Program-made: the position numbers and the translations under genes
In this document: one piece after another, positions 33,097-38,917 of the stretch
Numbering within the stretch: the stretch's first letter is position 1
How the letters are laid out: each line of letters begins with the position of its first letter
Virus record (IMG/VR): IMGVR_UViG_3300032282_003198
Coordinates: 1 to 38,917 of that record
Strand: one strand, 5' to 3'
DNA length: 38,917 nt
From: a virus
Notes under the pieces: model-generated
Database searches by the model: none
The model's input: only the letters and a program-made list of their open reading frames with translations
What the model was told of the DNA's origin: nothing

Positions 33097-33124
33097 TATA
33101 TATAAGTATGTTAGAAAAACTCAA
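33097..33124 (-). promoter_or_regulatory. candidate promoter of the sheath gene
   Basis: On the minus strand TTGAGT (33124-33119) is followed after 16 nt by TATATA (33102-33097), and the spacer contains AACATACTTATAT, shared with the 204-aa gene leader. TTGAGT is also the 3' arm of the terminator hairpin just upstream. Plausible, not proven. Confidence 0.4.
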
Positions 33125-33143
33125 AACATAAAAAATTTGAGTT
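33113..33143 (-). terminator. terminator after the 92-aa gene
   Basis: Minus-strand stem AACTCAAA / TTTGAGTT (8 bp) with a 10-nt loop and a following short T-run (TTTCT). It separates the tail-fibre operon from the sheath gene. Confidence 0.65.
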
Positions 33144-33162
33144 CTGATATACAAAAACTTTA

Positions 33163-33441
33163 TTAGGCTTTTTTAGGAGAAAAAATACCGGTGTTGATAT
33201 CAAACGTACCTTCACCATATTTGGCTACGATTTTGTCCAAAAATACCTTCTCTTGATTTTCAATAGCAACAAGACGCTCGTTTATGCGAGTTTCATTCTT
33301 TTTGACTTCGCGCTTTTGTAGTTCCAATTGACCAAGCGCAAGAGTAGTTTCTTCATATCCTTGACGAATAGTAGCCAATTCATTGATTTCATCTTGGCTG
33401 AATTTGGTTGGGGCATTGGCCGTAGGTTGATTTAGTTCCAT
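33163..33441 (-). CDS. small coiled-coil protein, 92 aa
   Basis: Function unknown. A polar N-terminus is followed by a long helical coiled coil (about residues 17-75: DEINELATIRQGYEETTLAL, KKNETRINERLVAIENQEKVF), and the protein ends in KYGEGTFDINTGIFSPKKA. The pattern resembles small helical phage proteins of unknown function located near tail genes. It is the last gene before the terminator upstream of the sheath gene. It has no Shine-Dalgarno sequence. A 7-bp hairpin (33461-33483) lies in the gap upstream. Confidence 0.65.
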   Translation of the reverse strand: MELNQPTANAPTKFSQDEINELATIRQGYEETTLALGQLELQKREVKKNETRINERLVAIENQEKVFLDKIVAKYGEGTFDINTGIFSPKKA

Positions 33442-33501
33442 ATAGTTTATAACGTTTATTGTTTCATTGTATATATATGAAACTCAAAATCTAAAACATT
33501 A

Positions 33502-34212
33502 TTATAATTTGGTGTATCCAAACAATTCAAAGTCATTTTTATAAAACTGATATACGGCGTCTTTGGCTTCATTATTCAAGTAATCTACTGTTTTGTTATA
33601 TAATCCTTCTCTCGCTTTAATATTTGCAACATCTATATCGGCACGCCTTTTTGCCATATTCATAACATCCTCCATATCCGTTTCAAACTTGTATATTTTT
33701 ATTGCTTTCTTTCCAAAAATATCTTCCAGAGAAGTGTCTAATAAATAATCACATTGAGTTTCAAGATGCCCGTCGTATTTTGATATTCTTTCGAATTTTG
33801 GCAATGAAAGTCCGTAAAGAACAAAATCGGATACGGTTGGAAATTGTTGTGTAAAAGGTTTTAATTCGGGTATTCTTGTCACCAAGCCAGCCAAATAAAA
33901 ATATTCAGAAACTATTCTGGTATATGGATTTCTGACAATTGAGAATATATAATAATCTGTGGTGAATACTTCGACTGGCAACAACTTTTTTAACTCTCTG
34001 TATGTACAATGCTGTAAATTTTTTTCTTCAACTTCCGCTCGCTCTTCTAAAGTAAATTTTGAAAAATCCAATTTGGAAAAAATAGAAGATGCTTTCTTTT
34101 TGTAGGTGTAGAAATTATTATCATAAGACATATCCAACAATTTCTCCACAGAAGTTCCTCCACATTTTGGTATATGTACAAACAATGTTTTTGATTCATG
34201 ATTTATAGGCAT
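33502..34212 (-). CDS. carbohydrate sulfotransferase-like protein, 236 aa
   Basis: Probable PAPS-dependent sulfotransferase of the carbohydrate (heparan-sulfate 2-O / sulfotransferase family 2) type. The 5'-phosphosulfate loop is TLFVHIPKCGGTSVEK (residues 9-24, with K16 and the GGTS turn). The 3'-phosphate binding motif is FSIVRNPYTRIVSEYFY (90-106, with R94 and S102). A CTYRELKKLL segment near residue 69 corresponds to the acceptor side in this family. The size suits a cytoplasmic enzyme without a membrane anchor. Its ATG lies inside the end of the glycosyltransferase gene (10-nt overlap), which strongly suggests they act on the same glycan. Acceptor unknown. Confidence 0.85.
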   Translation of the reverse strand: MPINHESKTLFVHIPKCGGTSVEKLLDMSYDNNFYTYKKKASSIFSKLDFSKFTLEERAEVEEKNLQHCTYRELKKLLPVEVFTTDYYIFSIVRNPYTRIVSEYFYLAGLVTRIPELKPFTQQFPTVSDFVLYGLSLPKFERISKYDGHLETQCDYLLDTSLEDIFGKKAIKIYKFETDMEDVMNMAKRRADIDVANIKAREGLYNKTVDYLNNEAKDAVYQFYKNDFELFGYTKL

Positions 34213-35237
34213 ATGTTTTTTAATTCTAAAAACTTTTTAGCAAACTCAAGTTTTTTGGTTCCGTCCAATGTCATACCAATGAAATGAATAAGATGATAAT
34301 TTTCTATTTTGTACTCTTCAAAGAAGCTTGATCCATACACCGTATTTAATTTTTCTCTCACTTGTAATATTTTTTTGCCATTTACTTCTACAAATTTTCT
34401 ATCATACACGGACCCCACGCCCCGTGCCTCTGTGAAAGTTCCAACGGAGATAAGAGATGCGCGTGGACTAAGTACATCTTTTTTTGTTAGACCGTGTAAT
34501 CCAAAATAAAAGTTCATAAACGATTGTTCAAAAAAATATGGTCCGGGCCATACGCTCATTAGCCATATTATGTTTTCAAAATGTGCACGCATTCTTTCAG
34601 TATTATAAAACATAAACTGTCCGGCGTTGAATGGTGTGACTTGGCTGGTTTCAATGTATTTTTTGTGCTCTGGTTTTAAATATCCCAATCCAAAGAAAAC
34701 AACGTTTGTATCCCATGCATCCAATTTAACCGTGGGATTTGATGCTACTTGAATATATTTGGGATCAAACTCTATGTTAAACAATTCACAAATCGGCTTC
34801 ACACAAACAATGTCGCAATCTATGTATAGAATCTTTTTGTATTCATTGATATTTTTATATTTGAATATCTGAATCTTTTGGGCAGACGCAGCGATACCGT
34901 CTTCTGGTGATTCCACGATATGGTAATACGCAAGAAAATTCGATAAACATGATATTGCGCGGATTTTATCTACAAAATTTTCTTGCGTAATGAACAGTAT
35001 ATCAAAATTGATATCTGGAGTAAACTTAATGATGCTCTTTAAGCACATTTCCAACAAGCAAATGTAGGAATCGTCGCCCGATACTGTAAAATATACCAAG
35101 TTTTTTTGCCCAACAACACTATCGGATACAAGATCAACGAGTGACAATCTCTTGCGTAAATGTTCGTATACAATATCTTTATCTTCTAAAGTATTGGAAT
35201 ATATCGTGCTATTATTATACTTTAAAAACTTGCTCAT
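34203..35237 (-). CDS. GT8-type glycosyltransferase, 344 aa
   Basis: Probable nucleotide-sugar-dependent glycosyltransferase of the glycogenin/LgtC type (GT8). After a short N-terminal part comes NLVYFTVSGDDSYICLLEMCLKS (about 46-68), then a lysine-containing helix, ASAQKIQIFKYKNI (117-130), and KKILYIDCDIVCVKPI (134-149) with the metal-binding D140-x-D142. Later TPFNAGQFMFYN and a C-terminal NYHLIHFIG fit the acceptor and metal-binding region of this family. I chose the start MSKFLKYN at 35237 because it overlaps the upstream stop as ATGA; the frame is open 28 codons further. It is coupled to the adhesin operon upstream and the sulfotransferase downstream. Sugar donor and acceptor are unknown. 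Confidence 0.85.
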   Translation of the reverse strand: MSKFLKYNNSTIYSNTLEDKDIVYEHLRKRLSLVDLVSDSVVGQKNLVYFTVSGDDSYICLLEMCLKSIIKFTPDINFDILFITQENFVDKIRAISCLSNFLAYYHIVESPEDGIAASAQKIQIFKYKNINEYKKILYIDCDIVCVKPICELFNIEFDPKYIQVASNPTVKLDAWDTNVVFFGLGYLKPEHKKYIETSQVTPFNAGQFMFYNTERMRAHFENIIWLMSVWPGPYFFEQSFMNFYFGLHGLTKKDVLSPRASLISVGTFTEARGVGSVYDRKFVEVNGKKILQVREKLNTVYGSSFFEEYKIENYHLIHFIGMTLDGTKKLEFAKKFLELKNICL

Positions 35238-35599
35238 CCTAATATCCAATTTTGGATAGATTCGTCCCAAATATAAGTTTTGCCATCCGTTGGATATGGC
35301 ACAGGAGGATCCCAACAGCATGATGTTTCATTAAGTGTCCACGATGGATATGGTTGTGGTGGTATGAATGCATCTCTAACTGGATCATATGTATATCCAA
35401 TCCCAGCAAAATTTTTTCGAAACGGGGTTCCGCCGTTAATATGAATTCCACCTCGTGTATTGTAACTTGTCTGTAGCCAAGTACCACCAAGCCCAATGTC
35501 ATCGGCCAAAAATTCTTGGCCGCGATCCTGTTGTGAATCAGCAACCACAGCTACCTGTGTAACAATATTGTTTGTATCTATTTTTGCAAAGTGTGCCAT
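35234..35599 (-). CDS. small tail-fibre-associated protein (PYPSWTLNE family), 121 aa
   Basis: Small protein of a type common in marine myoviruses next to fibre genes. It starts MAHFAKIDTNNIVTQVAVV, has IGYTYDPVRDAFIPPQPYPSWTLNE in the middle, and ends with PYPTDGKTYIWDESIQNW. It is related to the 103-aa protein at 36479, which has the same start (MARYAKLNSNNVVTNVIV), PPPYPSWTLNE and FIWDEETKTW. The pattern of repeated small beta-strands suggests a fibre-tip or assembly component, but no function is established. It begins 3 bases after the glycine-rich adhesin gene and overlaps the glycosyltransferase gene by ATGA. Confidence 0.7.
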   Translation of the reverse strand: MAHFAKIDTNNIVTQVAVVADSQQDRGQEFLADDIGLGGTWLQTSYNTRGGIHINGGTPFRKNFAGIGYTYDPVRDAFIPPQPYPSWTLNETSCCWDPPVPYPTDGKTYIWDESIQNWILG

Positions 35600-35602
35600 A
35601 AA

Positions 35603-36475
35603 TTATTGAGCTGGATACCAAATTATAACTACTCCGGATCCTCCCGCACCACCGTAGCCGCTATATCCACCACCTCCACCGCCTCCACCCCCAGTGTTCG
35701 CAGTGCCAGATGGAGCATACCAACCACTACAGTGTTCGGTTCCATCGCTTTGACCGCCATTTGCTCCACCATAAGCGGTAGCACCGTTGCTGAATGTGGC
35801 AGTACCACAGCCAGCAGTATATCCACCAATACCACCACCGCCGCCACCTCCACCGCCTTTAGCGTGAGTAGTTACTGTGGTGTTGATTGTAACTCCAGTA
35901 CCTCCATATGAAAGACCAGAACTTGGGCCACTCGATGACGCTCCATTTCCACCACATCCACCTCCACCACCAGCAGCACCCAAACTTCCGGCACCATTGC
36001 CGCCTTGAGTACCAATTCCACTATTACCACCACCACTACCAGCGCCACCAGCACCACCACCGCAACCACCACCACTGCCAGCACCGCCTGCATAATTTCC
36101 TCCTTTTCCGCCGCCAGTTGCGGTAACACCTAATGCAGAAGAATCATTACCAGAATTTGAAGTACTTGAAGACACAGTTCCTCCAGCACCGATTACTATG
36201 CTATAAGTTCCGGCTGTTACTGTGTATGTACCGGTTCTATATCCACCCGCACCACCACCTCCACCGTTGTTGAAACCGCCGGCCCCTCCACCGGCAAAAA
36301 TAGCATAATTTACTGTTCCTCCACGGTTTGTTATAAATGAATCTGTGAATGTAAATACGTGTTGAGTATATCCGTTTGCTGTGGTTACGGTTCCGCCACT
36401 TGCGGAAAATCTTCCGAGCAAATCGCACACGGTAGTCAATTGTTGTTGAGATAAAAGATATTTTTTTAGTTGCAT
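35603..36475 (-). CDS. glycine-rich adhesin-like tail protein, 290 aa
   Basis: Probable receptor-binding or tail-fibre-tip protein. Residues 1-60 are a structured part (MQLKKYLLSQQQLTTVCDLL, then ASGGTVTTANGYTQHVFTF). It is followed by about 200 residues of glycine-rich low-complexity sequence (GGGGGAGGYRTGTYTVTAG and further Gly-Ala-Ser-Asn stretches). The protein ends in a hydrophobic GGSGVVIIWYP, a pattern common at the end of phage glycine-rich domain proteins. It shares the SGGTVT..GY..H.FT strand and the VIIG.GG core with the FN3-containing protein at 36793. Polyglycine-II sheets form the receptor-binding tip in phage adhesins such as gp38 of T4-like phages; extension to this protein is inference. 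Confidence 0.75.
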   Translation of the reverse strand: MQLKKYLLSQQQLTTVCDLLGRFSASGGTVTTANGYTQHVFTFTDSFITNRGGTVNYAIFAGGGAGGFNNGGGGGAGGYRTGTYTVTAGTYSIVIGAGGTVSSSTSNSGNDSSALGVTATGGGKGGNYAGGAGSGGGCGGGAGGAGSGGGNSGIGTQGGNGAGSLGAAGGGGGCGGNGASSSGPSSGLSYGGTGVTINTTVTTHAKGGGGGGGGGIGGYTAGCGTATFSNGATAYGGANGGQSDGTEHCSGWYAPSGTANTGGGGGGGGGYSGYGGAGGSGVVIIWYPAQ

Positions 36476-36478
36476 AAC

Positions 36479-36790
36479 TTATGCGTTCTTCCACGTTTTC
36501 GTTTCTTCGTCCCAAATAAAATCGCCCGCAGTTGATGGATATGCCACAGGAGGTGTCCATTCAAACTTTTCATTTAACGTCCAAGATGGATATGGTGGTG
36601 GAGAAAAAACAAACACGTTAGGTGATGGTACATACACCATTCCTATATTTGCGATAGGTTTATTACTACCACTTTCAAACGAACCAAGAATATATGATGC
36701 ACTATCTGGTAGCGTATCAATGATGTTTTTTTCTGCCACGATAACATTGGTAACAACATTATTAGAATTTAATTTTGCGTATCTTGCCAT
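36479..36790 (-). CDS. small tail-fibre-associated protein (PYPSWTLNE family), 103 aa
   Basis: Paralogue of the 121-aa protein at 35234: MARYAKLNSNNVVTNVIVAEK at the start, a middle with NIGMVYVPSPNVFVFSPPPYPSWTLNE, then PPVAYPSTAGDFIWDEETKTW. It lies between the two glycine-rich genes, with gaps of only 3 and 2 bases, so each glycine-rich gene is followed by one member of this family. The arrangement suggests that the pairs work together, for instance protein and chaperone, but this is inferred from order only. Confidence 0.7.
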   Translation of the reverse strand: MARYAKLNSNNVVTNVIVAEKNIIDTLPDSASYILGSFESGSNKPIANIGMVYVPSPNVFVFSPPPYPSWTLNEKFEWTPPVAYPSTAGDFIWDEETKTWKNA

Positions 36791-36792
36791 AA

Positions 36793-37857
36793 TTAATGTT
36801 TATATCTAAATTTTATAATACCAGAGCCGCCATTGCCGGAATCCATATATGTTCCACCACCGCCGGAATAACTATACACATCGCCGCCTCCACCACCATT
36901 GCCTGTATTTGCAGCACCATTTCCACTGGTTGGTCCACCAGAGCCGCCTGCGCCATATGCAGTTCCCCAAACCGAACGACCACTTCCGCCTGAACCATCG
37001 GCAACGCTAGATGCATATCCACCACCACCGCCGCCACCACCGCCACCGCCCGCAAATGCATCGTAATGAGTACCTCCTGAATATGTATTATTGCCTGAAT
37101 TTCCACCGTCGCCACCTACATCCGACACATATATATCATTTCCACTACCACCCTTGCCACCATATCCGCCGGCAGCGGATGGTGCACCGCCCAATCCGTA
37201 AATATAACTGCTACCACCGTTGTTTCCATCTGGCGCATTTCCACCGTCTATGGTATTTGTGGTCACATGGGTACCACCATCACCAATCTCAACATACCAA
37301 TTGTATGCAGGAACTTTCAGCGTATATGCAAGAACTTCTCCACCACCACCGCCACCACCCTGTCCTCCTACTTTTCCACCACCGCTACCTCCTCCGGCCA
37401 CAACCAAACATTCAATGGTGCCTGCGCCCAGAACAAGAAAATTACCGCTTGTTGTGAATGAGTGAGTTCTATAACCATCACCATCAGTTACAGTTCCTCC
37501 GCTCGCTGTAACGTATGCTTCTGTTGAAGCACTTGCTACACTAGAAGTATTCGATGTGTAAGTAAACCCATCAGTTTTATATGGCGCAACAGAATAATAG
37601 TATAATGTTTGAGGACTAAGACCAGAACTTGTATATGAAGTAACACTTGCACCAAGGGTTGCTATATTTGTGAATACAGATCCGTTATATTTATTTACAT
37701 AATAACCAGTCTCTATATTCGAATTGTCCGTCCAAGTTAAATATATATTTGATTCGTCTATTGATACAGCAGCAAGATTTGAAGCCGTGGCTGGATACCA
37801 ACTACCAGTTGTTCCAAAGATTCTTGAACTTTCAATTCTTTGTGTTAGCCTAGCCAT
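36793..37857 (-). CDS. tail adhesin with fibronectin type III and glycine-rich domains, 354 aa
   Basis: Probable receptor-binding tail protein. Residues about 25-115 form a fibronectin type III-like domain (TASNLAAVSIDESNIYLTWTD, ETGYYVNKYNG, TSYTSSGLSPQTLYYYSVAPY). Then SGGTVTDGDGYRTHSFTTSGNF leads into IECLVVAGGGSGGGKVGG, a polyglycine stretch, VPAYNWYVEIGDGG, and a long Gly/Ser/Asn/Tyr-rich tail ending in GNGGSGIIKFRYKH. The order and shared SGGTVT..GY..H.FT strand make it a paralogue of the 290-aa adhesin with an added FN3 domain. It lies at the head of a tight operon. The receptor is unknown. Confidence 0.78.
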   Translation of the reverse strand: MARLTQRIESSRIFGTTGSWYPATASNLAAVSIDESNIYLTWTDNSNIETGYYVNKYNGSVFTNIATLGASVTSYTSSGLSPQTLYYYSVAPYKTDGFTYTSNTSSVASASTEAYVTASGGTVTDGDGYRTHSFTTSGNFLVLGAGTIECLVVAGGGSGGGKVGGQGGGGGGGEVLAYTLKVPAYNWYVEIGDGGTHVTTNTIDGGNAPDGNNGGSSYIYGLGGAPSAAGGYGGKGGSGNDIYVSDVGGDGGNSGNNTYSGGTHYDAFAGGGGGGGGGGGYASSVADGSGGSGRSVWGTAYGAGGSGGPTSGNGAANTGNGGGGGDVYSYSGGGGTYMDSGNGGSGIIKFRYKH

Positions 37858-37875
37858 AAATAACCATTTAAATCT

Positions 37876-38205
37876 TTATGTGATTTCCGAACCAAATGCG
37901 TTGAAGGATACATCTGTTGTACTACCAGAAACTACAAGAACTGCACTTCCCGATATTGCTATTCCCAACGTCATTATAATGGAATCGTTTGCGGGAACTG
38001 TTGTATCATATGATAGACAGTGTTGGGTTGTTGCTGCTGTACCCGCCGTTGGTTTAACATATAATCTAAAAGTTTTTGCAGTTGAATTTGTGTTTGTTAC
38101 TATTAGTGTAGATACAACAGCACTTCCAGCTGCGGGAACTGTATAAAGAACCGCTCCAGTAGTTCCCGGCGCTGATTGACCTAAAATTTTGTATGTTGTT
38201 GCCAT
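37876..38205 (-). CDS. small tail-fibre-associated beta-protein, 109 aa
   Basis: Small Ser/Thr/Ala/Val-rich protein predicted to be all beta: MATTYKILGQSAPGTTGAVLY, VVSTLIVTNTNSTAKTFRLYV, NDSIIMTLGIAISGSAVL, DVSFNAFGSEI. Proteins of this pattern are frequent in tail regions of marine phages and are thought to be structural, but I cannot assign a position in the virion. It lies between the fibre gene at 38245 and the FN3 adhesin gene, on the same strand with short gaps. A stretch of TATATATA lies before the ATG, without a clear Shine-Dalgarno sequence. Confidence 0.65.
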   Translation of the reverse strand: MATTYKILGQSAPGTTGAVLYTVPAAGSAVVSTLIVTNTNSTAKTFRLYVKPTAGTAATTQHCLSYDTTVPANDSIIMTLGIAISGSAVLVVSGSTTDVSFNAFGSEIT

Positions 38206-38244
38206 GATTTATATCCTATATATATGAGTAAGTTGTTATAATAA

Positions 38245-38917
38245 TTATGCGCCCATCAATAAAAATATCGGCGTAAAATCAGTGGTTGTGGTAGATGATG
38301 CTGAATTTAGTGCATATGACGCAGTTGTTGAATATGATGATGAACCAAACAACGATCCAGTAATTCCAAGAGAGACATTCAATGAACCTGTAACAATTGT
38401 ATTTCCATTTACATCTATGCGAACTTTTTCTGTTTGAGTTCCATTTCCAGTATAAAAGCGTATTCCACCACCGTTCATAGACTCAATTAAAGCATAATCG
38501 GTTGGGCCTGAGGTAGAACCAAAGGCAATTCCAGCATTGCCAGCATCTTTATATGCCGCGATAGTATTTCCGGATGAGTTGTGAATTTGCAATCTTCCAG
38601 TTGGACTCGTCGTCCCAATACCTAAATTTGTTCCATCATCATACAAGAAGTTGCTTGATGAGATTGCGTTTGCGCCCGAGATCTTGACCAGGCGATTGGT
38701 TCCAGAGATGGTGAACGCTGCACCACTTGTTCCACTTGAACCTGTTGAACCACTGGTGCCGCTGCTGCCGCCTGTGCCACTTGAACCGGTTGAACCACTG
38801 CTGCCAGTTGATCCACTGGTGCCGCTGGAACCTGTTGATCCACTGGTGCCGCTGCTGCCGCCTGTGCCACTTGAACCGGTTGAACCACTGCTGCCAGTTG
38901 ATCCACTGGTGCCGCTG
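38245..38917 (-). CDS. collagen-like tail fibre protein, partial (5' end outside window)
   Basis: C-terminal part of a fibre. The frame is open from the right edge of the window. About 65 residues of Gly-x-y repeats (SGTSGSTGSSGSTGSSG...) come first, then AAFTISGTNRLVKISG, NFLYDDGTNLGIGTTSPTG, YALIESMNGGGIRFYTGNG, KVRIDVNGNTIVTGSLNV and a Ser/Thr-rich end. The NLGIGTTSP.GRL segment is typical of phage tail fibres before the tip. I see no S74 peptidase/chaperone domain at the end. An apparent start at 38646 is only an internal TTG; the reading continues upstream without a stop. The repeat part has a 90-bp DNA period. Confidence 0.85.
   Translation of the reverse strand, partial: SGTSGSTGSSGSTGSSGTGGSSGTSGSTGSSGTSGSTGSSGSTGSSGTGGSSGTSGSTGSSGTSGAAFTISGTNRLVKISGANAISSSNFLYDDGTNLGIGTTSPTGRLQIHNSSGNTIAAYKDAGNAGIAFGSTSGPTDYALIESMNGGGIRFYTGNGTQTEKVRIDVNGNTIVTGSLNVSLGITGSLFGSSSYSTTASYALNSASSTTTTDFTPIFLLMGA
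38731..38917 (-). repeat. 90-bp tandem repeat encoding collagen-like Gly-x-y
   Basis: The sequence starting at 38761 recurs at 38851 with almost no change over the visible 67 bases, and the flanking CACTGGTGCC is repeated at the same 90-bp spacing. It encodes about 30 residues of Gly-Ser-Thr triplets per unit and runs off the window, so the number of copies is unknown. Such a repeat can change copy number by slippage and alter fibre length. Confidence 0.8.

Noticed and set aside
35238-35321. 28-codon upstream extension of the glycosyltransferase
   Set aside because: It overlaps the 121-aa gene and does not match the GT8 family start; the ATGA overlap supports 35237.
36237-36560. Arg-rich 107-codon open frame on the minus strand
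   Set aside because: It spans the junction of the adhesin and the 103-aa gene in another frame and has random composition.
35591-37461. His/Thr/Cys-rich open frames opposite or out of frame with the glycine-rich genes
   Set aside because: They arise from reading GGT/GGC-rich codons in other frames and have low-complexity sequence only.
38731-38917. Possible CRISPR array at the repeat end
   Set aside because: Repeats are contiguous in-frame Gly-x-y codons without unique spacers of constant length.

Overview
This window is part of the genome of a contractile-tailed (myovirus-type), T4-like double-stranded DNA phage. The evidence is a tail sheath, a gp19-type tail tube, a long tape measure protein, two T4 gp26-type baseplate proteins, a gp53-like LysM baseplate protein, a UvsX/RecA recombinase and a gp32-type single-stranded DNA-binding protein. 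The DNA is AT-rich and densely coding. Almost everything lies on the minus strand, so the genes are best read from right to left. I see no tRNA, rRNA, CRISPR array, integrase or insertion sequence. No stretch longer than about 200 bases lacks a gene.

Layout in the direction of transcription. (1) 38917-35234 is a tail-fibre/adhesin region: a collagen-like fibre running off the window, a small fibre-associated protein, and two glycine-rich adhesins, each with a small partner of the same family. (2) 35237-33502 holds a GT8-type glycosyltransferase and a sulfotransferase, translationally coupled to the adhesin genes. (3) 33441-30082 holds a small coiled-coil protein and the tail sheath, the latter set between two terminators. 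(4) 29969-22927 is an accessory island between the sheath and tube genes. It contains a Vsr-like endonuclease, a three-gene coupled operon (HAD hydrolase, 81-aa protein, nucleotidyltransferase-phosphoribosyltransferase fusion), and a plus-strand cassette (second Vsr-like endonuclease, HAD-like protein, secreted EF-hand protein). (5) 22926-20660 holds the tail tube, a terminator and a third Vsr-like endonuclease. (6) 20488-17616 is a coupled cluster of three proteins with similar N-terminal leaders and a spanin-like lipoprotein. (7) 17547-7322 is the tail/baseplate assembly block. (8) 7279-32 is a replication/recombination block with a small divergent family A DNA polymerase, a candidate PD-(D/E)XK protein, several unknowns, gp32-type SSB, UvsX and two small unknowns.

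The genes form a tail-assembly module joined to a replication module, with mobile endonucleases and metabolic cargo inserted around the most highly expressed structural genes. The most notable observations are: a predicted H-type pseudoknot in the gp32 leader, laid out like the T4 gene 32 translational operator; a nucleotidyltransferase-phosphoribosyltransferase fusion in a coupled operon; a set of unrelated proteins sharing an N-terminal amphipathic leader ending in a T4 prohead-protease-like [L/I/V]-x-E site; three nucleases fused to a Mom/GNAT-like domain; and a glycosyltransferase-sulfotransferase pair attached to the adhesin operon.

Host: not determined. Most genes lack a clear Shine-Dalgarno sequence and have AU-rich leaders, as in Bacteroidetes. 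The EF-hand protein resembles small secreted EF-hand proteins that are frequent in Verrucomicrobia and Planctomycetes. These clues conflict, and I treat the host as open.
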